DNA from: Cyprinodon diabolis
Lineage: Eukaryota; Chordata; Actinopteri; Cyprinodontiformes; Cyprinodontidae
Direction: 5' to 3'
NCBI GenBank assembly: GCA_030533445.1
Contig: CM060081.1
Span: forward strand, 34,050,111 to 34,114,110
DNA: 64,000 nucleotides
Of the stretch, positions 39,223 to 50,790 are shown piece after piece (position 1 is the first letter of the stretch; each line of letters starts with the position of its first letter). Under the pieces are notes generated by a model, which was given only the letters and a program-made list of their open reading frames with translations, was not told the origin of the DNA and ran no database searches. A program made the position numbers and the translations under genes.

Positions 39223-42218
39223 CTAACTATAAGCTTTATCAAAAAGGAAAGTTTTAAGCCTAGTCTTAAAAGTAGACAGAGTGTCTGCCTCACGGACTAA
39301 AACTGGTAGTTGGTTCCACAGGAGAGGAGCCTGATAACTAAAAGATCTGCCTCCCATTCTACTTTTAGAAATTCTAGGAACCACTAGTAAACCTGCAGAT
39401 TGAGAGCGAAGTGCTCTGTTAGGAACATAAGGAACAATCAGATCTCTAATATAAGATGGAGCTTGGCCATTTAAGGCTTTATATGTGAGGAGGAGGATTT
39501 TAAATTCTATTCTTGATTTAACAGGAAGCCAATGAAGAGAAGCCAGGATAGGAGAGATATGATCTCTCTTTTTAATTTTCATCAGAACTCTGGCTGCAGC
39601 ATTTTGGATCAGCTGAAGGCTTTTAACTACAGTTTGTGGACTTCCTGATAGTAAAGAATTACAATAGTCCAGCCTTGAAGTAACAAATGCATGGACTAGT
39701 TTCTCAGCATCACCCCTGGACAGGAGATTTCTAATTTTTGCAATGTTCCTCAGATGAAAGAAGGAAATTCTAGAAACCTCTTTGATCTGGGATTTAAATC
39801 AAAGGTCCTGATCAAAAATAACACCAAGATTTTTTACTTTATTATCTGAAATCAGTTTAATCCCATCCAAATGAAGTGACTGGCTAATCAGCTTATTTTT
39901 CAGAGACTCTGGTCCAAAGAATATAACTTCTGTTTTGTCTGCATTCAGAAGCAGAAAGTTAAGAGTCATCCAGGTTTTTATGTCTTCAAGACATGCCTGT
40001 AATCTATGTAATGGGTTAGCTTCATCTGGATTTATAGACAGACATAGCTGGGTATCATCAGCATAACAGTGGAAATTAATCCCATGCTGTCTAATAACTC
40101 TACCAATTGGGAGCATGTATAAAGTAAAGAGAATTGGTCCTAGCACTGATCCCTGTGGTACTCCACAGGTAACCTTTGAGCGTGTTGAAGATCTATCATT
40201 AACATAAACAAACTGAATTCGATCAGATAGATATGATTTAAACCAGTCTAGTGCTGTTCCTTTAATTCCAACAAAATATTCAAGTCTTTCTAAAAGAATA
40301 TTATGGTCAACTGTATCAAATGCAGCACTAAGATCCAACAGGACGAGCACAGATACAAGTCCATTATCTGAGGCCATGAGAATATCATTAGTGACTTTCA
40401 CCAGAGCTGTTTCAGTGCTATGATGAGCTCTAAAGCCAGACTGAAACTTTTCAAAAAGTTCATTATGGTGTAAGTGGTCGCAAACTTGTTTGGCAACTAC
40501 TTTCTCAAGAATTTTGGATAAGAAAGGAAGATTGGATATAGGTCTATAATTAACCAAGTCATCTGGGTCAAGAGACGGTTTCTTAAGCAGAGGTTTAATT
40601 ACAGCAACCTTAAAAGCTTTAGGTACATATCCCTGTAACAGAGATAGATTAATCACATCTAAAATGGAGGAGGAGATCAAAGGGAATACCTCCTTAAATA
40701 ACCTGGTTGGAACTGGATGTAACATACAAGTTGAAGGCTTAGATGAAGACAATAATATTGCTAATTCAGAAAGTTCAACTGGATCAAAGCAGTCTAAACC
40801 CGGTTCAGATTCCATGACTACCTCAGGTACAATCGCGGATAGAGGAGTGCTTATGATCTTATTTTTAATAAGATCAATCTTATTTAGAAAGAATCCCATA
40901 AAATCATTGCTGCTAAGAGCAGGTGGAATGGACGGTTCAACAGAGCTATGGCTCTGGGTGAGTTTGGCAACTGTATTAAAAAGAAATCTAGGATTATTCT
41001 TATTCTCCTCTATTAATGAGGAGAAGTATGCTGCTCTTGCTTTACAAAGGGTCCTCTTATACAGCAGTAAACCATTTTTCCAGACTAGGAAGGACTCCCG
41101 CAGGCCTGTGAAGCGATATTTTCTCTCCAGTTTCCTAGCATTTTGCTTCAAAGTACGCAGCTCTGCATTAAACCAAGGAGCAAGCTTTCTATTTTCAACG
41201 GTTTTCATTTTCAAGGGAGCTGCGTTGTCTAAGGCAGTACGCAGAGAACTAGCAACCCCATCAACAAACTCATCAACCTGTGAAGGGGAATAAGCTATGC
41301 TTTTGCACTCTGCAGCACTGCTCAGCGACACAGAGAAGAGAGAAAGTGAAGCAGATTCTTTAAAATGTATAACTGCACTATCTGATAAAGATCTACTAAA
41401 ATTGAACCTTCTTTTGGGGGAGGAGAACTCTGTTAAAGTAATCCTGAAGGTTATTAGAAAGTGGTCAGAGAGGACAGGGTTGTGAGGAAATACTGTTATT
41501 TCTTCACATTCTATGCCGTATGTCAGCACAAGATCCAAAGTATGAAGATGAGAATGTGTGGGACTATTCACATTTTGAACAAAGCCAATAGTGTCTAAGA
41601 TAGCATTAAAGGCTGCTCTTAAGCTATCGCCTTCAATGTCAGCATGGATGTTAAAATCTCCCACTATGATGACCCTGTCAGTATTTAATACCAAATCAGA
41701 AAGGAACTCTGAAAACTCATCTAAAAATTCAGAGTAAGGACCTGGCGGACGATACAAAGTTACAAAAAGAAGAGGTTTTCTTGCCTTGAAATTTGGATCA
41801 GGGAAATTAAGATTGTTGCTACTCCTCCTCCTCGCCCAGAACTTCTGGGTATGTGAAAATTTAAATAGCTTGAAGGAGTTGCCTCATTTATGCTCACATA
41901 ATCCTCTTGCTGCAGCCAGGTTTCTGTAAGGCAAAACAAGTCAATGTGATTATCACAAATCAAGTCATTAACTAGCAGACCTTTAAAGGAAAGAGATCTG
42001 ATGTTAAACAGACCGCATTTAATTGTTTTAACTTTTTTCCCAATTGCAGTTATTTTGATTTTAATTAGATTATCATGATTTACTCCTTTGGGAATCTTTG
42101 CTAATTTATTAGATTTTGGTCGTGGGCAAGACACTGTCTGGATGGAGTAAAGAGTGGGTAAGAGTAGAGAAGCTGCAGAGATGTGTGTTAAACTACAACT
42201 CTGCTTCCTGGTCTGCAC
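39223..42218 (-). pseudogene. L2 LINE ORF2: endonuclease and reverse transcriptase, broken
   Basis: Would nick target DNA and reverse transcribe the element RNA. Fragment 42,218-41,760 holds the start of the APE-type endonuclease ([18 protein letters not shown]). A frameshift, probably with a short deletion, follows near 41,770-41,830. The next frame (41,757-39,799, 652 codons) continues with YRPPGP, GDFN (33-36 of this frame), SDH (97-99), then the reverse transcriptase with LLDLSAAFD (D475), [10 protein letters not shown] (532-541) and YADD (565-568). TGA at 39,799-39,801 interrupts the same frame, which is otherwise open to 39,223 (SRLDYCNSLL, LIQNAAARVL, LHWLPV). First in-frame start is not ATG; ORF2 begins about 10 bases after the ORF1 stop, so reinitiation or readthrough is likely. 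Catalytic residues are all kept. Confidence 0.9.
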
Positions 42219-42227
42219 CCTGGGTGG

Positions 42228-43091
42228 TCAGGGTTTTGGAGGACTAATAAATGTGGCCAGATTCCTAGAAAGAAGAGCTGCACCATCCAAAGTGGGATGG
42301 ATGCCGTCTCTCCGAATCAGACCAGTCTTTCCCCAAAAGGATTGCCAATTATTAATGTAGCCCACGTTGTTTTCAGGACACCACCTAGACAACCAGCGGT
42401 TGAATGACGACATGCGGCTAAACATGTCAACATTGGTCAGATCAGGGAGGGGACCAGAGAAAATTATGGAGTCCGACATTTTTTTGGCAAACTTACACAC
42501 CGAAGCAACACAAATTTTAGTGACCTCCGATCGGCGTAACCGGGTGTCATTACCACCAGCGTGAATAACAATCTTACTGTATTTAACCTTATCCTTAGCC
42601 AGCAGTTTCAGGTAGGATTTGATGTCGCCCGTTCTGGCCCCCGGCAAACATTTGACTATGGTCCCTGGTGTCTCTAATGCCACGTTTCTGACTATGGAGC
42701 TGCCAATCACCAGAGTGGGCTTCTCAGTGGGTGTGTCACTGAGTGGGGAAAACCGGTTAGAAACGTGAACGGGTTGGTGGTGACCAGTGGGCAGAGATCC
42801 ACGACTACGCTTTCTGCGTACAGTTACCCAATCACCTGGCTGCTCAGGCACTTTTGGAGGACAGCTACTTGGGGGGCCTACTTTAACTCCTGGATGTTCA
42901 ACAGCCTGAAGCCTGGATTCTAACTCTGACACCCTCGCCTCCAAAGCTACAAAAATACTACACTTATTACACATCCCATTATCACTAAAGGAGGCAGAGG
43001 AATAACTGAACATCTGACACAGAGAGCAGGAGAGAGGAGAGGAAGAAGGAAGAGTTGGAAAAGAGTCAAGGGAGGGAGAGAGAGAAGCCAT
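42228..43091 (-). CDS. L2 LINE ORF1: zinc-knuckle-like, coiled-coil, SGNH esterase protein
   Basis: An intact 287-residue protein, the RNA-binding partner of ORF2 in the L2/CR1 group. From the N-terminus: serine/proline-rich region; a CxxC...CxxC pair (C22, C25, C41, C44) that could bind zinc; a short coiled coil (about 47-65, [12 protein letters not shown]); a basic linker (91-110); and an SGNH hydrolase fold at about 126-285. Its blocks are visible: VIGSS (serine 131 or 132), HAGGND (178-182; N181) and RRDGIHP (260-266; D262, H265). Esterase-type ORF1 proteins are known in CR1-like LINEs. ATG at 43,091 is the first in frame. Stop is followed within about 10 bases by ORF2. Intact ORF1 next to a damaged ORF2 means this copy could at most supply ORF1. 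Confidence 0.9.
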   Translation of the reverse strand: MASLSPSLDSFPTLPSSSPLSCSLCQMFSYSSASFSDNGMCNKCSIFVALEARVSELESRLQAVEHPGVKVGPPSSCPPKVPEQPGDWVTVRRKRSRGSLPTGHHQPVHVSNRFSPLSDTPTEKPTLVIGSSIVRNVALETPGTIVKCLPGARTGDIKSYLKLLAKDKVKYSKIVIHAGGNDTRLRRSEVTKICVASVCKFAKKMSDSIIFSGPLPDLTNVDMFSRMSSFNRWLSRWCPENNVGYINNWQSFWGKTGLIRRDGIHPTLDGAALLSRNLATFISPPKP

Positions 43092-43380
43092 AGCAATGCT
43101 AAGCTAGCGCTAGCCTAGGCTAGCTACTCCTTGCTATCAGAAATAAAACCGTGTGAAACTGACAAGTGCTCAGTAGAAAAGTGCAGCAGAAGGTGCTATG
43201 TTTTAAACTAGTCAGTTAGAGTTACTTAGATACAGAGATATCACAGAGAAAATAACTTAACTTCAGATGGAGTTCCTCTGGACAGCTGCAGCAGCTGCAC
43301 ACTCAGTTAATCCAAACAGGAAGTGAACAGGTCCAAACAGGAAGCAGGATTCTCACAGGTCTGTGGTTACAAACAAGGTA
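43092..43380 (-). other. 5' UTR of the L2-clade LINE
   Basis: Contains overlapping palindromes (GCTAGCGCTAGC near 43,103 and TAGCCTAGGCTA just after) and a direct repeat of 'tccaaacaggaag' (43,311 and 43,332). Internal promoters of LINEs lie in such regions. The true 5' end is not marked by a duplication. Confidence 0.6.
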
Positions 43381-43547
43381 TTGTTCTGACAGAGATCAGT
43401 TCATGAAGACAGAATGCTCCATCAGAATGACAAGGCAGGATGGTCTCCTGACTGGATCATGAGACAGGAGTGGAGCATCCCCTTGCACAAATGTTTCATA
43501 AGCACACATTAATTTTTTAATCATCATTGAATAAACCTGACACTTAT
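43381..43547. other. Junction DNA between L2 5' end and Rex1-like 3' piece
   Basis: Not recognised; contains 'tgctcca...tggagca' inverted symmetry (43,417-43,483). Confidence 0.4.
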
Positions 43548-44190
43548 CTCTGACGGTGGCAAGTCCTAGGAACTTTCATCCCACAGGACCTAAAGTGGCA
43601 GCTGAACATCAACCCCTTCACCAAGAAAGCCCAGCAGAGGATTTGCTTCCTCTACCGCCTGAAAAAATTCAATGATGTGCACTTTTACTCCTCCATCATT
43701 GAGTCCATCTTCACCCCCCCTCCATCACCATCTGGTATCCTGGTGCCACCGCCAAGGACAAGGGCAGATTGCAGCGTGTCATCCGGTCTGCAGAGAAGGA
43801 CTCGGAGGCATCCAGGTTGCGGCTTATCCCTCGCCCCCAGCTGCAAACTATTTAAGACCTTTCCCTCTGGCAGGACGATGTCATGACCAAAACCTCACGC
43901 CACAAGAACATTTTTTTCCCATCCGCTACCAGCCTTATCAACAAGGCCCAGAGACCCCCATGAAACTGTCACTGCCTCTCTCCCTCCTGCATTCAGGACC
44001 TAGAAGCTACACCAACATAGCATCTCGAGACCTCCTGCGTTACATTAACACTGCGTATGTTATATGGCTATATATTGTATATAGTATATTCTGTATATAT
44101 ATCGAATTTGTCTGCACCATCAACACCAAATCGAATTCCTTGTAAGTGAAAACCTAATAGGGAATAAATCTGATTCTGTTTCTGATTATG
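43548..44190 (+). pseudogene. Rex1/CR1-like LINE, C-terminal part and tail (3' piece)
   Basis: Encodes 'VLGTFIPQDLKW', 'KKAQQRICFLYRLKKFN' and 'FYSSIIESI' near 43,565-43,712, then after a frame break 'GRLQRVIRSAEK'-like sequence and the 'FPSGR' end near 43,862, followed by a tail ending 'aaatctgattctgtttctga'. These are the segments expected downstream of the reverse transcriptase core at 37,500-38,345, in the same strand and order, so the two are best read as one element split by the L2. About 200 bases of coding sequence between them are missing or unrecognisable. The last 330 bases match 24,085-24,405. Confidence 0.75.
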
Positions 44191-47100
44191 AGTAGCTATT
44201 GCTCTTGATTAAACTTTCAAAAAACACTTAGAAAACAAAACAACCCTATAACTAAAACATGAATTACTGACAACAGTACGTAGGACCTATTCACACTTAA
44301 AAGAAAGTGTACAACATGTTGAACATATAAAAGGAGAGAAAAACTTTAAAAGCAAAATATTAAAATGTTTCATGCTGGAGAGAGGACATAGGGCAAGACA
44401 CAAATGAATGTAGTTTAACATGAAACGAAACGAGCTGGAGGCAGCAGGACTGCAGATGGTTGGAAAAGGGAGTAGCTAAAGAAATGAAAAAGAACATGTC
44501 TTTATTGTAGTAAGTAACTTTGACACACTCGCGTTGTGCCCAGTGCCAGTCCATCCGTCATCCAGCTATCCTACTGATGAACACTGGAAACAAATCTGAG
44601 GAAGCCGGGCTTTATTTTACCGCCTGGGTGACTTGTCTGAGTCGTCACAAGCCTGTGTGTCCCTGTATCCCTCCCCAGCTGATGTCTCCCAGGCTCCTTT
44701 TCACCCGCTGGGAATTTCTTCCTCCCTGCTCCATCCTTTGTTCCATCTCCATCTATTCATTATGCAGATGTTATTTTTTTCTGTGCCAGTTGCTCCTGTT
44801 TATTTGACTCTTTATTTATCTCCAGCGTTGCTGCTGTTTGTATGTTTGCAGACCGTGTGAATTTACGCTCAGTAAGTTGCAAAACACAGAGGGTATCAAT
44901 CACTGTCACTTAGCTGCTCAACATGTCAGCTGCAGACAGAACTGTTTCTCCACACTTTTACTGCTTCGTCTAACCTCGATGAATTTTCAACTCCTTCAAA
45001 ACATAAATCCATAAGAGGGGGAAAGAATGAGAGCAGAGGCTCGAGAGCTGGATGAGGAGACGTATTTTTTGTGCTTTTCCAATCTGAGTCAAATATATGT
45101 TTACGCATTTACAAATAAGAAATCCAGGAGTAGAGTGTCAGATCTCATATTGTGGAAGCCCCTGGAAGCCTGCTGGGCTCTACAGCCGCTCCTGCCTCAG
45201 ACTTCTGCAACTGTTATTTAGATGAATGATTAAAGTTAAGGCCCAGCCAGAGTCTCCCTATTCTTATTTAAAGGAAGAATGGGCAGGCTGTCATCTTTTG
45301 ATGCATTGCCTGCCAACCTGCATGCAAACAGGGCACGCTTTCCCCACAGCCCCTCTCTTCATTTTATGTTTCCCCAAAGACATTTCTTAGTGATTGATCA
45401 GGTACTACTGTGGCATCACTGGAGACACAGGGAAATTCTGTACACCCAGAGAAAAGACTAAAAATCAGACTTAGATTTGAACTAACCAGTAGAAGGAATA
45501 AGGCAGGAGTGCAGCACATGGTTAATCCACCTGGGCTAAAGTTTGGTTCCTAACAAAGGCATTCCGCCAATATAACCACTTTGGCAGAGAGACCTTAGAG
45601 CAGGGTAGTAAAAAACTGTTACATTGTCATGATGTGATGTAATAACACTGTTTTTAATTAAGTCAGTTTGGTAAAAGTATATTAGTATTGGTTAAAACAT
45701 GTAAAACCTAATCCAATTACATTTATTTAATAAGATCTTAATATATAGGTAGTATTGACTGGTACTGCTATATACTGTGGTATCTCGATATGCTTAATAT
45801 GTCTTGAATCTTCTGAATAGTTAATGCCTTCCTGTATTATTTTCTTTATTGTCATTGCTTCTATGCAGTCAGGTCTGCTGTGAGTATGGTTCTGTGTTTG
45901 CTGTGCCACTACCTAAGCAATATATTAAATATAGTTGGATCCTAAAAGATGCACCTATTGCAATATTAGAGAGCTTGATGGCCAAACAAAATCCAGTGTT
46001 TAGGTTTAGAGCATGGTTATAATGCATTGTAAGACATCAAAAAATGTATGGCCGCAAAAGGAATCATATAACATCACTATCGTTGCAATTTCTTTGCAGT
46101 TGGCATCGGCTGAAGGGGGAAAGGAAGCTAAAAGCTAAAAACTGTGTAGAAAATAGATAACAGATCAACTCCACTGTGAAAGTGTAAAGAGGCGGAGCTG
46201 ATTTGTAATAGGGAAGAGACTTAAACCTGTCTTTATTATCCAAATATTACAACAGCTTTGTGTGCTCTTCTAATACATTTTTACATCAGGAATTAACAAC
46301 ACCAGGGAAGTTTGATCATTTACTGTATCCTTGGCGCACACCCAAAAAAAAAAAAATTATTAAAACATTCAACACAAGATCTTATGGTTCTGTTACTTTA
46401 GGGACTTTTTTCCTCATGTTCTGTGTATTAATTGCTCGATGATTTTGAAGGGTAACAGTTCTAAATGTTATTATGCATTGCAGCTGTATCTTATGATTAA
46501 AGGTTAAAAATTTTTGAAAAATCCCAGAATGGCTAAAACGGTCCATGGGGATTATGTTTGACCCAGGCTTGTTTGTATCTGGGAATATGAAAAGAGGTGA
46601 AAAGAAGGATGGACTTTTTTTTTTTTACTAAAAGTTTAGTTTTGACCAGATATATTTATTAAGACCTTTTATCCTTCCTTGATAGGGAGAGAGAAGCAAT
46701 AAAAAATACTGCTTGCAGTTTTGTCAAGACACTTGCATAATTTCTTCCCACTCTTGGCTTGTGCTATGGTTCACTCTGTCATGTTTCTGCAGATTCTAGT
46801 GAGCCCTCTAAGGGACATTGAAAGGGGAAAAAACTAAACTCTGGTATTTTTTATTTTTTTATGCACAATCTGTCTTTTAGATTCTTTTGGTGCCAAATGG
46901 GAAATATTAACAGTAGTTCATGAAGATTAATGGCTATACGATTGAACTAGAGAAGGTTGCTGCAGAAATATACCTGATAATGCCCTATAAAAACAATTTG
47001 GTGAGCAGATAAAAGGCAACTTTGCTTTTTTATGTGGATAGTGTAATCCACATGAAAAAGTATATACCAGAACTGTTATGCATGCCAAGAGGAAGCAATT

Positions 47101-47547
47101 GTTTAGATGCTTTTCTTCAATTTTGTCTTAGACACTCCACATAATTCTCCCTAAGCTATTTTACAATTGCCTGGTAAAAAGCACAAGCTCCATTACAGAT
47201 TTCTTCTGTTTTTACTTATTTGTCAGACTTTCTGTTTGACACATACATTTTAATTGCAGACAAAGATATCACTGTATGCAAAAAGCATGTCTCCAATATT
47301 TTCATTGGAGATAAAAAAAAAACAAAAAAAACATCAAAACCAAAACATCCATCCACAACCAGCTCTTTTATAGCTATTTAATCATCCCCTTATTGTATCA
47401 TAACTGCACTGGGATTAACCATGTTATCTTAGTTCAGTTACATTAGCCACACATTAGTTTATTACTGCCAGCTAAACAAAATGTATGTTTAAAAACTGTT
47501 TCTGCTTTAAAACATAAAGCTGATTCAATTCAATACACATTTGAATT
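44191..47547. other. Unrecognised non-coding DNA
   Basis: No gene, repeat boundary or RNA gene recognised. Around 45,030-45,240 the sequence is balanced and non-repetitive and could be a conserved non-coding element; this is only an impression. Confidence 0.5.
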
Positions 47548-48210
47548 CAAAAATACTTTATTAATCCCAAAGAGGAATTAAATGTTGCAGATCTCACGGT
47601 CACTTTTTTCTGTATGTTGGTATAGATGATGATGATAGCTGTAGTCAAGAAGGATTTCCTGTTGTGGTCTGTCCTGCACAAGATCTGAAGAAGCCATTGA
47701 CTTAAGACCCTGTTCTTGTTGATGGTGAAAGAAGAGCTCTAACTCTCCACAGCAGACTTATAGAGTATATGTAGCAACTTGCAGCAAACACTGCAGGACC
47801 TATGCTTTCTTAGGAAGTACAGTTTTCATTGTCCCTTCTTGAGACAGTTATGTCTCCATTAGAATGTGTTGTCTAAGTGAACACAACGGTCCTCCACCAC
47901 ATCCACTTCTTTCATGATGTTGATAGGATCTTCTTCTTGATTCCTCAGAAATCTGCAATAATCTCTCATGTTTTGTTTACACTCACAATCACATGATTTT
48001 TTCCACACCATGCCAAAAGGCGGTACACTTGCTCCCTGTACCTAGTGTCCATGTCTGATGCAGCCAACCACTGCAGAGTCATTGGAATATTTCTGCAGAT
48101 GACAGGACTCTGTCTTGTATTGGTAGTCAGAGGTTTACAGTGTAAAAAGGAATGGTGAGAGTACCATACCCTGTGGTGCTCCTGTGCTGCTGACTACTTG
48201 ATTAGACATT
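47548..48210 (-). pseudogene. CR1/L2-group LINE, dead 3' half of reverse transcriptase
   Basis: On the minus strand the segment begins near 48,190 with 'STGAPQGMVLSP'-like sequence and then reads 'SCHLQKYSNDSAVVGCI' (around 48,060-48,110), where the catalytic box is YSND instead of YADD. Downstream are broken remnants of the C-terminal domain and a tail 'gggattaataaagtattttt' at 47,548-47,575, a common LINE 3' end in teleosts. Multiple stops; 5'-truncated. Confidence 0.65.
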
Positions 48211-48299
48211 GGACCCTTCAGTCTCATAATATGAGAAAGATAAAAAAAAAAACATCTAGATAAGGGGTTAATTTTCCCAGGAATAGTCAAGCTATAAAG

Positions 48300-48590
48300 A
48301 ATAGTGGAATAGTTGGAACAGCCGTCGACTTGTGATCAGTTGATTGTTTGATTCTTCCTACTGTTACATTTGGTTGTCCCTATGAGTAAGGGACTTAACC
48401 CCATGTAGTCTACCAACATGTTCCTGAATTTGTTACAGTTGGAACTAAAAGGTATTTCTTATCTTATAGCCGTGTGAGAATGTGTGCACATTTATGAGTG
48501 AGGAGTGATGTTGCACTATTGTAAAGCGCTTTGAGAGGTCAGTTTACATAAAAATAAGTGTTCCAGAATTGTACTAATTCAGGAGGTCTC
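48300..48590 (+). mobile_element. tRNA-derived SINE, degenerate
   Basis: Left part has 'ttgattgtttgattcttcct', a degenerate B box; the middle carries 'gtaagggacttaaccccatg' (the 'ctgagcaagacacttaaccc' block of teleost SINEs); the right part reads 'attgtaaagcgctttgagag', the L2-like tail. Ends are estimates. Confidence 0.6.
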
Positions 48591-50549
48591 AAAAGAATGC
48601 AGAACAAAATCTGAAACCCTTTAAGCCTTACCCACCTTCAGATCATTCAGTATGATTCAACAATAAGAAAGAGACTCGTCAAAAATGGCCTCCATGGCAG
48701 AGTCCCATGGCCAAAACAAGATGATCAAAACAAACAAAAAATAAAGTCAAATCTTGGTTTTAACATAAGAAATAAGACAAAAGCTGCCCTTATTTTGCAC
48801 AGCAACCCAACCTTTCTTTATTCTCCTGCATTTATTCCTGGATCACTGTTTCTGTTGTCCTGAAATATAAAAAAATATACAAATAGATTTTTTTTGTGGA
48901 TAAAGTCTAGAATAAAACATTTGTGTTTCTTAAAGAGTTATTTTCTACCTTAGTGTTAAAAAAAAGATTTCTGCTGGACTAATATCATGCATACTGTAGC
49001 TCCATAATCCCTCAGCCGATTGCAAGAGCCTGTGTTAACAAGATCGGCAAACTGATTATCTAATGACGCTAATCTGTAGAAGTCCCAATCTTGGAATTTT
49101 GGTTAAAAAAAATATTGCTAACTTGTAAAGTTTTATCATATTCATGCGTTTTGAGTGTTCAGTCATGCCTAAAACAGTTTTTAAACATATCAGTCATTGG
49201 TTGGTGAGTGCAGGGTTTAGGGTTTAAGTTTACAGATATAAGTGACAGATGGGACTGCTTTTGAATATGAAGCAAAAAGAGAAGTATAACTCGGAATAAA
49301 AATTAACAACATGAATCCTAATGAGGGATGGTCAAAGGGTGAATGAGTTGGCGGTTGATTCATCTTTAACAGATGTAAATTCAAAATAGCATGAAGAAAG
49401 ATCAAAAATGTTTCTTTAATTGAATGCGACTGTGGAACTGTGTTAAATTCATATTAACACAGTGCTTTTGACTACGAATAGGAAAGAAAATATAACAACT
49501 AAAAATATTGCATTCTTATCAGCATGCAAGACCCATATACATTTGGCACACCTCTATTAATTTTTCATTCAAAATATGAAAGTTAAAATCTGACTGTTTG
49601 GTTAAATTGTCAGGTTTAATTGCAGATTCAGACTGTTGTCCTAAAAGAAGCCAGGTTGGAGCTCTTTGTTACAGATGTTTTTTTCAAAGAAGGATCTTTT
49701 TCTTCTAAATGTAAGAGGAGCAGATCAGTTTAAAGGCTTCTTAAACAATTTTACAAAATGTTACAATGTCAAGAACCCCTTTTGTCCCACTTTAATCTGG
49801 ATTAATAAAGAAAATAAAAGAAAATGTGTCTGGACCTTCCCTAATCTTTCACTTCAAAATATTATATTAGTATAGAAATAAACTTGCATAGAGATTAAAT
49901 AGACCTTCTACCTAAAATTAAAAATATAAAAATGTCTGCATTGGTATTCCTTTAACATAATGTCATTTTAACTTTAAAGGGAACTATATTCTGGATTAAG
50001 ATTTTTTTTTAAATGCATAGTTCTGATGCCTACTTGCCTGCCTCAATACTCAGTACTGATGGTATTGAGCATTGATACTCAATACTCAATATTCTGGTGT
50101 AAAACAGTGGACCAATTACAGCATAGGAGGTGGGCCAGTAATGCAACAGTGCTTTACTGTAACCATAACAGTCAAGAATATCCTTTCTAACAAAAAACTC
50201 TTTATATAGTTACACAAAAATGCTGCTATAAGAGCTTTTCTTTAAAAGAAATAAGAAGAAGAAGTAGTTTTTGCATCAAATCCCGATGGTTCTAAACTGT
50301 TACCACTTCCTGTTAGTCCCACCTTTTAAATTGTGCTCAACGGCTCCTTTCCAAACTTACATGCAGTGTATATTTTAAAAATTAGTCCTGCTGGTCAGGC
50401 TAGATGTCTACATCTTGCCTGTTCATCCCATGCACGATTTTTCTGATGCAATCTGTACATGAGTATTTATATGAAAAATTGTCAAAAATAAAACTGCTGA
50501 CTTTAAATCAACGTAAATCCCATTCTAGGCCTATATCCACCTGATGATC
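48591..50549. other. Unrecognised non-coding DNA
   Basis: AT-rich. A small imperfect tandem of 'attgatactcaatactcaat'-type units lies near 50,044-50,092. No gene recognised. Confidence 0.5.
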
Positions 50550-50790
50550 TTTTGGCAATACATGAAAATTATGTTCCTGGGTGGTTCTCCATCCAGTCTG
50601 ATTGAGCTTGAGCTGTTTTGTAGACAAAAAAAATGCAGTCTTGAGATGTACTTAGCTGGTTGATACATAAAATACTTGCAGTTGTATTGGAGTTATGGTT
50701 GTTCTATAAAGTAGTGACTTAAATAGAAATCCATACAATACTGATCAGACTTTTCATAACTTTTGCAACTCTTGACTCTGTTGACTTCTA
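50550..50790 (+). pseudogene. Decayed Tc1-like element, 3' end
   Basis: 'tggttctccatccagtctga', 'ttgagcttgagctgttttg', then 'cttgcagttgtattggagtt' and 'ggttgttctataaagtagtg' follow the last 60 codons and 3' flank of a teleost Tc1-like transposase ('PSNLTELELFCKE...LAAVIAAKGGSTKY'). The frame is broken. It shows the same part of the protein as the fragment at 6,569, from a different subfamily than the intact copy at 9,944. Confidence 0.6.

Larger units (their letters stand above)
38503..43380 (-). mobile_element. L2-clade LINE, near full length (~4.9 kb)
   Basis: A copy-and-paste retrotransposon on the minus strand. In order: 5' UTR (43,380-43,092, upstream limit estimated), ORF1 (43,091-42,228), ORF2 (42,218-39,223), 3' UTR (39,222-38,503). 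The tail on the minus strand reads 'ggcgctatataaataaa' then TGAATTGAATTGAA, the usual L2 end with short tandem repeats. Only one frameshift region and one nonsense codon are visible in ORF2, making this the best preserved LINE here. It lies in opposite orientation between two pieces of a Rex1-like LINE. No target duplication recognised. Confidence 0.9.

Noticed and set aside
40664..41293. 209-codon plus frame
   Set aside because: Antisense shadow of L2 ORF2, which has clear reverse transcriptase motifs on the other strand.
42154..42564. Plus frames of 65-68 codons
   Set aside because: Antisense shadows of L2 ORF1 and the ORF1/ORF2 junction.
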